Assembly: GCA_934047225.1 (NCBI GenBank)
Contig: OW203988.1
Coordinates: forward strand, 9,210,229-9,274,228
DNA: 64,000 nt
Direction of reading: 5' to 3'
Source: Ypsolopha sequella
Lineage: Eukaryota; Arthropoda; Insecta; Lepidoptera; Ypsolophidae
Shown in pieces: positions 33,321 to 43,185 of this stretch. The notes beneath the pieces were generated by a model. That model saw nothing but the letters and a program-made list of their open reading frames with translations, was not told where the DNA came from and made no database searches. A program made the position numbers and the translations under genes. How positions within the stretch are numbered: position 1 is the first letter of the stretch; each line of letters opens with the position of its first letter.

Positions 33321-34109
33321 AGATTAGACTTTATTTTATCGAAACAGGGATTTCTTAAAATATTCAAAAAATATTTTATCCATAGTTGTTTACTTGTTTA
33401 ATGATAAGTGCAATATTCAAGTAGAGCAACTTTAATGATACAGTTCGCCTCTCCATAAGAATCTACGCGAGGGAAAGGGAGCAATCGTGCGAGCGGGAGG
33501 TAAAATGACGTCGAGCTACACAACACACGTCTGAACGCTGCGATGTCCCAGCGAAACTGAGGGAAATATCGACGCGTTTTGTGTTTTAAACTCTCGATAA
33601 GTTTCGATTTGATAGATGTTCTTAAAATAATTTTTTAAATACCGTTTTTTGTTATTTCACTTATTAATAGTTCTATTCTACGTGTTTTAAATTTGACTAC
33701 GCTAAACGATAGTTTTCTAGTAAAAAAAAAATATTTTATCAGTGGTTGAATTCATAAAATCACAACTACTTAAAGCACTCGAAATAAGAAAACTAAAGTA
33801 TTATCCAAAATAGTAACCAGGTAAGATTATTTTTGAAGATATGGGAATAAATGTTACCTGAATAAATTTCTTTATTTTGTCATAATGTTTACGTGACGTG
33901 TGCATGAATGAGACTCTCAACGCGTAGAACATAAATAAAGGTATGTTTAAAGCCTAAAAAACCTATTAAAAGTAGCATTCAAGTAAATGAAAAAATGTGT
34001 TTTGGAATCATCAAATTCCACACTATAAATTAACGTAAAATGTATTTTATTTATTGCTTTCTTACTAACTAAAATAAAATCTTTCTTTTCTGATAATTCT
34101 GCAAGAATA

Positions 34110-34351
34110 CTGATTTTCAGGGGACTGGAGCCTTAAATGCCTTGATCATTGCGTCATTTATATATGAGTTTCGACATTTCACGAGTACTGTAAGGTTTGA
34201 CAATTCCATAAGTTGCGGGAAAAGTCCATCATCTCTTCTTCTGCTCGATTGACGAATCTTTTCGAGTCCCTTTTTTTGTCACTGTTACAAACCCTACTAC
34301 TATAGCGTTTTTGCACAGGATACACAACTCGCCGTCGCCTTCCTCCGTCAT
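34110..34351 (-). pseudogene. Start of a Cys-rich transposon-type gene
   Basis: ATG at 34351 gives MTEEGDGELCILCKNAIVVG then FVTVTKKGTRKDSSIEQKKR and a stop at 34229. Shifting the frame by one base after KKR continues DDGLFPQLMELSNLTVLVKC then RNSYINDAMIKAFKAP. The layout CxxC... K G ... ERxDGLxxxLxxLxxLTVxxxCRxxYxN resembles N-termini of repeat-encoded proteins in insects and cnidarians, as I recall them. One frameshift breaks it. It lies inside the right TIR of the 5.76-kb element. Confidence 0.5.
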
Positions 34352-34399
34352 TTTTTATACACAAATGTTCCTTGCATAAGTAGACAACTGGTCCGTTTC

Positions 34400-34520
34400 G
34401 TTGAGCGAGACACAACACAAACAAAATGCCGCCGCTCACCGCTGCGCATCGCTACCCGCCGCCGCACCACTGCGCGAGCGCCCCTCACCCCTCTTCACAC
34501 CCGCGACTGGGTGACGGCAA
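34400..34520 (-). promoter_or_regulatory. GC-rich promoter-like patch
   Basis: A CG-rich block (gcgagcgcccctcacccctc; ccgccgccgcacc) stands out in AT-rich DNA and lies directly upstream of the Cys-rich ATG at 34351. No TATA box is evident. Role as promoter is inference. Confidence 0.35.
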
Positions 34521-34693
34521 TGCTTGTACTTAGGAATTATTGAGATTGTAAATACTACGGTATTAGGCCGAATTTCCATTGGCTTATTGGAAAATCTACT
34601 AAAATACAGCGACTCATTACTAATAAACGTAGTGAATTAAGCTGAGCAATTATTCACATGACCTAATTACGTAGAAATAAAAAATATATATAT

Positions 34694-35071
34694 TCAAAGG
34701 GATTTTTTTTTTGGATAACTTTACAAAGCTATTTATTTACGGAAATAAAACCACATTAAGAAATAAAAATTGGCAGAGCAATTTTTCAGTAGAAGTGATA
34801 GCACAAAATGTTAAAAGTTAAATTTGGAGTATCCTTTAAATCGAAAAAATATTGGATGCCTATACTTACCTATTCTTACTAATACATACGGTACGTACAC
34901 AGAAACTATTTCGACTGAGAAGTTTTTCACAGAGAGTAATAAGCGATTCTCAAGTTTAGGTAAAAATACCTAACTTCTCTTATCAAAATATTTTGGTTTA
35001 TTTGACATCTGTAATCTGTACTACCTTACTTTATCACACTACCTACTCTCACTGACAGAGGAATTTCTCGG
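34694..35071 (-). repeat. Right terminal inverted repeat of the 5.76-kb element
   Basis: Inverted partner of 29314-29700. The GC-rich region and ATG of the Cys-rich open frame lie just inside it, on the minus strand, as expected for the 5' end of a transposon gene. Confidence 0.8.
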
Positions 35072-35880
35072 GTTACATAAGCCCCCTTAATCGGTCTACT
35101 AAGCATATTCTTCTGTCAGCCTCGGCGTTGAAGTTTTTTTAAGGGGATAGTAGGTCCTGACCTTAGTCTTATTTACATTCATCCGCAGGCCCAATCGTCT
35201 GGTAAAATCGCTTATGCTGCGCATTATTTCATCCAGTTCCTGCTAAGATTCCGCCCTTATCATGGTGTCATCGGCAAAGCGAAGATGTTAAATGTACTCT
35301 CCGTTCTCGTTTATGCCTTTGAACATTCCAGTCTAGTGTTTAAAGACGTCTTCCAGCGCGACGGTAAACAGTTTTTGGGAAATAACGTCTTCCTGTCTCA
35401 CGCCGCGCTAAAGGTGTATCGGTCTTTTGTAGACCCTGTACTTGGACGGACATCGTAGCGGAGTCAAATAGACATTCCAGCATCTCTACGTAACGCCAGT
35501 CAACTTGGCATCACTGCTAGGACTTTAGAACAGACCAAGTTTCGATGGAGTCGAAGGCTTTCTCGAAGTCCACAAACGCTAGACATAAGGGCTGACTATC
35601 TGTCTTAGCGTGTGGCCTTTTCGAAACCCAGCCTGCTCTGGAGTTTGGAAGTCATTGAATCATTGGTCGAGACGATTCGTGATAACTCTTGAGAACAGCT
35701 TGTAGGTGTGGCTCAGGAGCGCGATTGGTCTATAGTTCTTAAGTAGGATTTTGTCCCCATTTTGAAGAACAAAATGACCAGGCTCCTCCTCCACTCCTTT
35801 GGCGTAGTTCCGTTACGAATGACGGCATTAAAGAGGTCATGTAACGCCCCAGCTTTCAGGAGTTTGGTTGTGATTATAAT
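35072..35880 (-). pseudogene. RTE retrotransposon, reverse transcriptase palm
   Basis: The minus strand around 35285-35255 gives HLRFADDTMIR, the RTE motif C (FADD). Upstream and downstream decayed palm motifs are recognisable through many stops. It stops abruptly at 35071, where the long-TIR element begins. The missing stretch to the RTE C-terminus at 29313 is what that element would have displaced. Confidence 0.75.
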
Positions 35881-36259
35881 CGATAGTCGATAATTCTTCG
35901 GTACTGATAATTATCTTAAAAGCTTTTTCATACAAGAAAAAATGCCTTTTTCAGGCCTATATTATCGAATCATTTAACAAGTTTATATTTAATAATACCA
36001 TTTGCCACCTTATATTCTTTGCATGGTCCTTCCTTGGGGAACACTTATTTCCCCGGATAAAAAGTAGCCTTTCATCTTGCTGCAACTTCCGGATTTATAA
36101 TATTAAATGTAGCAACAAGCATATGTAAAATCTACTTTACTTCCCCACAGATTGATTGATTTAAATCATGTGATTTTTGAAATAAAAATCTGTGTTTTAA
36201 ATCAAACGTGATTTTTTTTCAGAAAAGTTAATTGATTACGACATGAAAGAGAAACTCAC

Positions 36260-36341
36260 CATATTCTTCCGATAATGAGACATCCAACTTGACAGATTTT
36301 GACATATCGATGTCTATCTCTTCGTAGGAGTGGTCTAAGAC
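36260..36341 (-). CDS. jumu: jumeau-type forkhead gene, exon 6
   Basis: Acceptor ttttgctgttgcag|g and donor atg|gtgagt bound 82 nt, phase 0 in and phase 1 out. It encodes VLDHSYEEIDIDMSKSVKLD then VSLSEEY, acidic like the neighbouring exons. It is followed by an 8.3-kb intron holding the RTE and the 5.76-kb element. Confidence 0.75.
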
Positions 36342-36518
36342 CTGCAACAGCAAAAAATAACGGTACTGAACATTACACATTTAACATAATAATATGTATT
36401 CACTTACTATGTTTACAGTAATGTTAAAGTAAAGGAGTAAAGGAGACGGACACTATTGCATTTCGCTTTACTCGTATAGCTATGTCCCCTTCATGGTGTG
36501 TTTCGCGAGAGCTGAGGT

Positions 36519-36650
36519 GTGTGACTCACCTTAATGTCGTTCAGCTCCTCGTCTTGGTCGTTGTCGGCTATGTAGGAAGTGAGTGCAGAGGGCCCGGTCG
36601 CCAGCGGGCGGTACGTGCCTCCCACCAATCCCGTGCCAGAGACTACTTCT
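36519..36650 (-). pseudogene. Degenerate tandem copy of jumu exon 5
   Basis: The minus strand reads KEVVSGTGLVGGTYRPLATG then PSALTSYIADNDQDEELNDI K and a donor (aag|gtgagtcac), matching exon 5 closely. The first 12 codons and the acceptor are missing; upstream sequence is tatgagtaaatg with no pyrimidine tract. The shared flank agctatgtccccttcatgg on both copies shows a tandem duplication of about 190 bp. Asp-to-Asn and Glu-to-Lys changes are present. Confidence 0.8.
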
Positions 36651-36708
36651 TTCATTTACTCATAAAGCTATGTCCCCTTCATGGCGAGAGCTATGATGTG
36701 TGACTCAC

Positions 36709-36858
36709 CTCAATGTCGCTCAGCTCCTCGTCTTGGTCGTCGTCGGCTATGTAGGAGGTGAGTGCAGAGGGCCCGGTCGCCAGCAGGCGGTACGTGCCTC
36801 CCACCATTCCCGTGCCAGAGACCACCTCCTCCATTTCCAGCTCACCGTCCGACAATTC
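36709..36858 (-). CDS. jumu: jumeau-type forkhead gene, exon 5
   Basis: Exactly 150 nt, phase 0 at both ends, between acceptor ttattatag|gaa and donor gag|gtgagt. It encodes ELSDGELEMEEVVSGTGMVG then GTYRLLATGPSALTSYIADD and DQDEELSDIE, a conserved-looking acidic segment C-terminal to the forkhead. Because it is symmetric, skipping it or repeating it would not break the frame. A degenerate copy lies next to it at 36519-36650. Confidence 0.8.
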
Positions 36859-36934
36859 CTATAATAACAAATTATTATATGTTATTAAGAAGTATAATAT
36901 ATAAGTCTCTACATATGAAATTGCCGAAAGTTTC

Positions 36935-37750
36935 TTACAGATTCATGAGTTCATAATTCCTGTAATTCAATAGCTATTTCAATTATTTGTTTTTTGTTTG
37001 AAAGTTGATATCTATGTATTAAATTTGGTTTTAATTTTAAGATTGATTATAAAAATAAAATCTTCAAATACAGTTCATCCTAAATGCCATCCATTTCCAT
37101 GATAAGATTCGTAATAATTTTTTACAGCTGATACTTTTTAAAAATTTAATTATTGTTGCTGTTAGTTTAAGAGGCTATACGAATTAAATTTTTGTCACTG
37201 TCACTCCAAGCGAAAAATCGCGCAGTGCGAGAGGGGCGGATTTAGGGCAAAAGCGAAAAAAGTTAGTTTTATATTTTTATTAAAAAAACTAAAATAGCTA
37301 GCAAAATTTCAAATATCAAATCTCTAGATATTGTTGAAACACACCTAACAACACATATTTGAGTTCTATATATGGTTCCTATTCGTCAAACAGGGAGAAA
37401 AAGTGTGTTTGAAGACCTCATTTCAACAATTATTTCTATCGAGGAAAATTTATCCAAACATGTTTTCCAATTTCAAAACCCTAGATGATATAGTCAAAAT
37501 GCATATAACAGAAATTGATAAAAAATTTCCATGTATTTCATGAAATACACAGAAAAGAAACACCCGTATTTTTTTCGCATATCGCCTTAATGGTGTCTCA
37601 ATTATACACATATTTAATCATTATTACATAATTTGGATTTGTTAATCCTAAAAAAATGCAAAAATGTTAGTACTGAAAATTGAGTTTCCTTCAAATTCTC
37701 TATAGAAAACAGCATTTTCATACGTAAAGACCTAATATTTTTCATCGATT
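36935..37750. repeat. Duplicated intron segment, copy A (with insertion)
   Basis: Blocks cataattcctgtaattcaat, aaatgccatccatttccatg and atgttagtactgaaaatt occur here and at 42709-43022 in the same order and orientation. Copy A is longer because it carries the TTAA-flanked insertion at 37171-37586. Confidence 0.8.
37171..37586 (+). mobile_element. TTAA-flanked MITE, copy A
   Basis: TTAA lies on both sides (37167-37170 and 37587-37590). Ends are gaggctatacg and its approximate inverse cgcatatcgcc. The related copy B at 42709 has a single TTAA at this point. TTAA duplications suit the piggyBac group. The interior gcagtgcgagaggggcggat matches the minus strand of 41808-42232. Confidence 0.8.
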
Positions 37751-38250
37751 TCAACGAGAGTCACCTTGAAAAATCCTAAATTGTATCGGTGAAACAGTTG
37801 GCATGTAGTCAGCAACGTAAATATATCCATTTCCAAAATATTTTATTTCTATATATGAGTCATATTTTTTCTGTGCATTTCTTATTGCTTAAAGCAGCTC
37901 AAGTGACCCAGCTTCTTTTCAAATGGATAGACCAATAGACGCCTAAACTGTCTTCATTTGTTGAAACAATAAAAAGATACGTCAATGATAAAAGAAAAGA
38001 CAAATTGGCGTGGAAGATTTATTGTTTATCTTGGCGATGGAATAATGACCCAACTGTAATAAAAAGAAACTCTGCATTAAAACTATTTTAGTAAGTGGTC
38101 ATTAACTTTTGAGCCGTTGTTCAAAAGTAAGTAGAAAAGAATAATATCTTTTTCAGCCTGCTGCCACTTTAGAAAAAAAACTTAAAGTACCACAATAATA
38201 AATTAAAAGCCTGCTCAATTAAATGCCTAGTAATAGCAATGAACTGGCGA
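37751..38250. other. jumu intron, nothing recognised
   Basis: AT-rich DNA without a frame or repeat that I can support. Confidence 0.45.
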
Positions 38251-38251
38251 T

Positions 38252-38394
38252 CTAAAAAGGCCGACTTGGGTGGATCATAAAATTATTTGAAAGTAGGATG
38301 GAGTCAGAGCTTTTTTACGCGTGCAAAAGAGATGACATTAGAACGGAATCATATAATATGATTCATCCAAAGCGGCCTTTTTAGTGGACCTGTT
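38252..38394. mobile_element. MITE, CTAAAAAGGC family, copy 2
   Basis: The left end ctaaaaaggccgacttgggt and the inverted right end ctaaaaaggccgctttggat match the 131-bp copy in the misato intron, including the inner cgcgtgcaaaagaga. Confidence 0.85.
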
Positions 38395-38550
38395 CCTATA
38401 TGGCATAGTTTTCATGGACAACGTCTTCGTCGACCTAAAATTAAACTTTTGTTTTAGCTATTATAGACGTTGTTTATGAAAACTTAGCTATTTAGAAATC
38501 TATCGCTATTTCTAGACATTTAATTGAGACTAAATAATTCTGATAAATAA

Positions 38551-39565
38551 AGAAAACGGTCAAGTGCGAGTCAGACTCCCGTACCTAGGGTTCCGTATCG
38601 TGGAGAAAAAATATTTTTTTTTTTCGTGAATTACTCAACCGCTATATTTTTCCTGTAATCTTTACGTAAACACGTATTACCACGATTTCTTTTCATATTT
38701 TTCGGTCCCCCAGTTTTGGAGATAACGGGGGGGACATACATTTTTTTATGGTTTCTCAAGGATTTCTCGAAAAAGATGCAATTAAATATAGCCAAACGGT
38801 ATATTTTTACAATCAGCTTTTTGATACCTTATTTTTTTAATTTTTTTTCTTTTTTATATTTCTCATTTGTGCTCAACTTTTTTTTAGTTGGTATAGTTTT
38901 CCTGTAATTGACCAGTTATAATTTATAATCGACATTTTTTATACATACATTTTTGTGGTTTTTCGAGGATTTCTCGAAATAGGTGCAAGAAAATATAGCC
39001 AACCTACATGTTTTTACCTACAAATACCCATATTGTATTTTGATTTATTTGACTTTTTTATATTTCTCATTTGTGTTAAATTTTTTTTAACTTGCTATAG
39101 TTTTCCTGTAATTGGCCCAGTTACAGTTATGATCTATATTCGTCATTTTTTCTTATTTTTCGGTCCACCACTTTCGGAGATAACGGGGGTTACACATTTT
39201 TTCGTGGTTTTTCAAAGATTTCTCGAAACCAGTGCCAGTAAATATAGTAAAGGTATATATTTTTACAATCAGCTCTTTAATATTTACAATGTATCCATAT
39301 TATACTTATTATACTAAGTATTATTATACTTAGGATAATATTTTTTATTTGTCTCTCTTTTGTTACGAAAATATTTTGAATAATTAAAATTTTATTTTTA
39401 CACCATGTTACGTGGGCGAATTAATGCTAGTTTATGCCAAATCTCAAGTATTTATCTTTAGCGGTGCTAAAGTTATGAGGCTGTGACATACAGACGGACG
39501 GACAACAGAGTCTCACGATGAAGGTTCCTTTTGTACTTTTTAGGTAACTACGGAACCCTAAAAAT
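38551..39565 (+). repeat. GGTTCCGTA dispersed repeat, three modules
   Basis: Head cggtcaagtgcgagtcagac. Module landmarks occur near 38705, 38940 and 39165. The tail is gacggacggacaacagagtc, then aactacggaaccctaaaa. It is the longest copy here, about 1 kb. Confidence 0.8.
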
Positions 39566-40188
39566 GATTTTTTTCCCATGCTAAGGGCCAGCATAATACA
39601 TACCCGATTTGTTTTTGTCAAGGCAGATCTAAAGAGTTTAAAGAGAAAACCAAAACACATTCACGTCCAAGATACCAGTTTCAACTTCAGTTGCCGTACA
39701 CAATGGCGCCAAACTGCAGCCCACGTGCTTCTTTCATAACCACGTGGCGCGATACGATCACAAGTTCTATACTATTAGTACATTAGTACAGTCTTCGTAA
39801 CCGATCGATGAAAGCAGTGTTACTAGCGAAGTTCTCGGAATTTTACTCTATTTCTGATACGAGGAGTATTATTTATAGGGATAGGGATTTAGTCCGTTAA
39901 GGGGCTCCACAATGCTAAACATCAGTTTTGTATTGGATTCAGTTCCGTCAATGTAGATGTAATTGTAGATGGTAAAAATTTGAAAAAAATATGGCGTATT
40001 TTTCGACTCAAGACAATTTTATTAATTACACTATATAAATAAACACACTATCGATCTCCTATTAATTATATAACTTTAAAAAAAGCATGAATGTCACGAA
40101 AAAACGATTCAGTTTCCATAATTTAAAACCGATTGAAACGACACCAACACGCGCAGATACTAACTAGAAAAACCATCTTTATTACATA
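39566..40188. other. jumu intron, nothing recognised
   Basis: No gene or clear repeat border seen; a minus-strand frame at 39660-39427 overlaps the repeat tail and is not credible. Confidence 0.4.
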
Positions 40189-40487
40189 AAGAAATTGAAG
40201 GGTACAGGGAAAGAACAAGGAATGTCACATCGTAAGGAAGGGCTAGAATAAATAACTTAAATAGATTTTTTATTTTCGGGCTGAAATAAATGTGGGATAA
40301 TTTTAACGTATTTTTTTTCACTTGGTAAAAATAAGATATGTTCATTTTCGCTAAACTCTGTGTTAAGGTGTTACTTTGCCTTTTAAAAAACGAAAAAAAA
40401 AATTTTTTTTAATAGTTTACATATTTATTTTAGCCCTTCCTTACGATGTGACATTCCTTGTTCTTTCCCTGTAGTCTTCAATTATTG
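40189..40487. mobile_element. Hairpin MITE, 65-bp arms
   Basis: The arm acagggaaagaacaaggaat continues gtcacatcgtaaggaagggc and is repeated inverted at 40423-40487 almost without change. Confidence 0.85.
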
Positions 40488-40857
40488 TTAATGGACAACT
40501 GAAGTTAGAGCATAATCGCGGCATCAGATTAGAGCAGGATAGACAGTTAAAAAACGAGAGCAGGACTGAATTTTATCATTGTGCAACTCCTTAACAGGCT
40601 TTGAAATACATATATTGCAATACCAGGGATATCGTTAAAATACAAAAAGATTAAAATAAGAAAGAAAGTAACTTGGGCTTATGACTTCACAATATGTCGA
40701 AATCACGCGCCAAGAGTTCGCTACCAATGGATTTACAGACAGCATATTTTCATTTTGTCCATTTCTGTTACGTTTTTTATAATATCTCAGTCAATTAGTT
40801 TCGGACATAATTTTCGGTATTTTCATATTATTTTGAATTTTTTTTGATGTATTATGC

Positions 40858-40905
40858 TAAACTAGCGACACGCCCTGGCTTCGCACGTGCAAACCACGGT
40901 TTATT
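40858..40905 (+). repeat. Fragment of a common lepidopteran repeat
   Basis: The sequence aactagcgacacgccctggc then ttcgcacgtgcaaa resembles a start I associate with a frequent lepidopteran repeat. Too short to classify. Confidence 0.35.
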
Positions 40906-41113
40906 GATCTAAACTAAATGCTTTCCGAGCCAAGATTTCAACTGCGATATATTGTTTTAGCTATAATCATGCGGGTTAACGCAACTAACACATTTAATGG
41001 GGGATCCACATTGCCAAAATATCCCTGTAGATGGCGATTCGTCGATCTGGCCATAAAAATCTATCCATTTCAGTACATGGCTTTTTGTGATTTTCGATTA
41101 ATTTCTTAGAATT

Positions 41114-41284
41114 ATGCCGATGTGTGCCGTATTAGGTTGCTTTAGTAATGGTGTTAATTTATTCCCAAAAAGCCTCATATTAAAAATATATAACATATCA
41201 TCTGTATTCCGATACAAAAACGCGAGATATTGGAGAAAAACAGTAGGAAAACCGGAACACATACAACAACAAAGTTTGATATAG
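41114..41284 (+). pseudogene. THAP-domain remnant 3
   Basis: ATG at 41114 gives MPMCAVLGCFSNGVNLFPKS, with C-x4-C and FPK. Later in the same frame RYWRKTVGKPEHIQQQ has the conserved Trp. The stretch between (41170-41210) looks like an AT-rich insert or unspliced intron. No second zinc pair is reached before the stop. It is preceded by agatggcg at 41032. Confidence 0.5.
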
Positions 41285-41381
41285 CCAGACCGTAGTATTT
41301 ATTTGCCGGACCTATGCTAGCGACATCTGTAATAAATCGGTTTGAGCACGAAAATATGTACTATTGAAATTACATCCTTAA

Positions 41382-41803
41382 GGCGCTCTTATACCAAAAT
41401 CAGTAATTTCAAAGTCAAATAGAACTTTCAAATAACTTCCAACTTCCAAAAAAAAAATACGCAATATAGTTCGAACCTTTATCTAGGTCTTTCACGTATG
41501 TGTTACACGATCAAATAAATTTTGCTCGATAGAAATAATTCACAAACACAGCATGTAATAAGACCTTTCAAATCATGCCATTTCCATAATTCCACTCTTT
41601 TATTAACGAAACATATCTGGTAATATTGCTCTTTAAATTTTCTAGGTCGACCACGTAAGTGGGTTTTAATAAACATATCCCTTATTTTTAAACAATTTAA
41701 AAACTGATAAAAACAAAGAAAAAGTACAAAAGTGTGGTTATTTTCTTTACTCCTTACACGTAAAGAAAAAGACAGAGAGTCACTCTTCTGGGATAAGAGC
41801 GCC
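41382..41803. mobile_element. TTAA-flanked MITE, GGCGCTCTTAT family
   Basis: The ends ggcgctcttatacc and ggataagagcgcc are inverted, with TTAA at 41378-41381 and 41804-41807. About 422 bp. The right TTAA is shared with the next element. Confidence 0.8.
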
Positions 41804-41807
41804 TTAA

Positions 41808-42232
41808 GGCGCTACGGAAAAAAAATCAACACTTTAAGAACTTGCATATCTACTTCGGTAAATAATATAATAATTTTAATAAAATAGTATATTATTTTTG
41901 AAATATTTTTCTAGGGATCTGTTAAAACAGAAACGCGATTGGAGAAATTCGGCTCGATACGAGTAGAAATATTTGTCGAAATTAGGTCTTTTTTGACACC
42001 AATTCTCCTGGTTTGACAATTTGGAGTGACATATGGACTGCAATTATATTTTATTAGATGGGTTTGAACGGTATCTAGGACCTGATTAAACGAAATTTTG
42101 ATAGCAACTTTAGTACATTTTATATTAATAAAAAACCGACTCTTTGCTAGTTTTCCACGAATCCGTCCCTCTCGCACTGAGGGTTTTTTCGCATATGGAG
42201 TAACAGGGACGCTAAAACTTTTACATATCGCC
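41808..42232 (-). mobile_element. TTAA-flanked MITE, copy C
   Basis: Its borders are TTAA at 41804-41807 and 42233-42236. The minus strand begins ggcgatatgtaaaagtttta then gcgtccctgttactcc and cagtgcgagagggacgg, matching copy A at 37171 read on the plus strand. It ends 138 bp from jumu exon 4. Confidence 0.75.
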
Positions 42233-42373
42233 TTAAATTGGTCCATTTATTCCAAAAAGTAGACATTGCAAATTGCACATTGAAGTTAAAAAAAACAACC
42301 GAATTGGATATACTCGCACTTGCCAAAGAGACTATATAAAAGTGCCCAACTTCTAATCCACAATTACATTCAC

Positions 42374-42543
42374 CTGTTCAATAACAGTTTCCTCTTCCTC
42401 TACCTCCTCCTTGACCTCAGGATCGGTCTCCACGTCAGCATCGATCTCTCCATCTGGGTCCACCTCGTCGATGTCTTCCGTTTCACCGTCTGCGCCGGCG
42501 CTGCTGTACTTCATCTCGCCTCGTTCTAGCGCTTCTAGGCTTT
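42374..42543 (-). CDS. jumu: jumeau-type forkhead gene, exon 4
   Basis: Acceptor gtttctgttacag|aa and donor cag|gtgaat, 170 nt. After joining the previous exon it reads ESLEALERGEMKYSSAGADG then ETEDIDEVDPDGEIDADVET and an Asp/Glu-rich run ending TVIEQ. LEALERGEMK directly after the forkhead block is a hallmark of jumeau-type FoxN proteins as I recall them. The acidic tract could be an activation domain; this is inference. Confidence 0.85.
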
Positions 42544-42708
42544 CTGTAACAGAAACATTTGCTCTTTTAGAAAACGTTACAGTTTATTTTTTCGTCACTT
42601 CAAACGGTGAAGTGGTAGACTTCGGCCACGGCTTGTCACCACTTCATGAAGAAAACATGCTGCCAATCGAATGAGAAGCCGTACTGGTAAGGGTTACGGG
42701 CATAGCTT

Positions 42709-43022
42709 AATACAGATTCACGAGTTCATAATTCCTGTAATTCAATAGTTATTTCAATGATTTGTTTTTATTTTCAGTTTGATTATAAAAATTAAATCTT
42801 CAAAAACAGTTTGTTCTAAATGCCATCCATTTCCATGATAAGATTCAAGAATTAAATAAACGTTGCTGTTAGCTTAATCTTCATTCATACACAAAAGAAA
42901 TTACATCATTTGGATTTATCATTCCTAAAAAAAATGCAAAAATGTTAGTACTGAAAATTAAGTTTCCTTCAAATTCTCTATAGAAAACGGCAATTTCATA
43001 TGTAAAGACCTGATATATATAT
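42709..43022. repeat. Duplicated intron segment, copy B (empty site)
   Basis: Direct copy of 36935-37750 without the 416-bp MITE; at 42874-42877 a single TTAA stands where copy A has the insertion. Confidence 0.8.
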
Positions 43023-43185
43023 ATTTTTTTTTCAGGGAATATACGCCATTTTAGGACATAGTTTTCATTATTTTGGTTTATAAACTAACCATTATTTTTC
43101 AATGTTTTTTTAAAGAATTGTCGGTCATGACGTCACTTGAGAATTTTAGAAATTATACTGATTGCGATGTGAGATTGCATATAAA

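Larger units (their letters stand above)
29314..35071. mobile_element. 5.76-kb element with 370-bp inverted ends, nested in RTE
   Basis: The left arm (29314 to about 29700) and right arm (about 34694 to 35071) align as inverted repeats over 370 bp. Both begin ccga(a/g)aaattcctc and share blocks such as taggtatttttacctaaac, aaatttaacttttaacattt and ttgctctgccaatttttatt. RTE sequence flanks both sides, in order for one interrupted element. Inside are the start of a Cys-rich gene, two GGTTCCGTA repeats, SINE pieces and AT-rich DNA. The superfamily is undetermined and the target duplication is not resolved. Confidence 0.75.
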
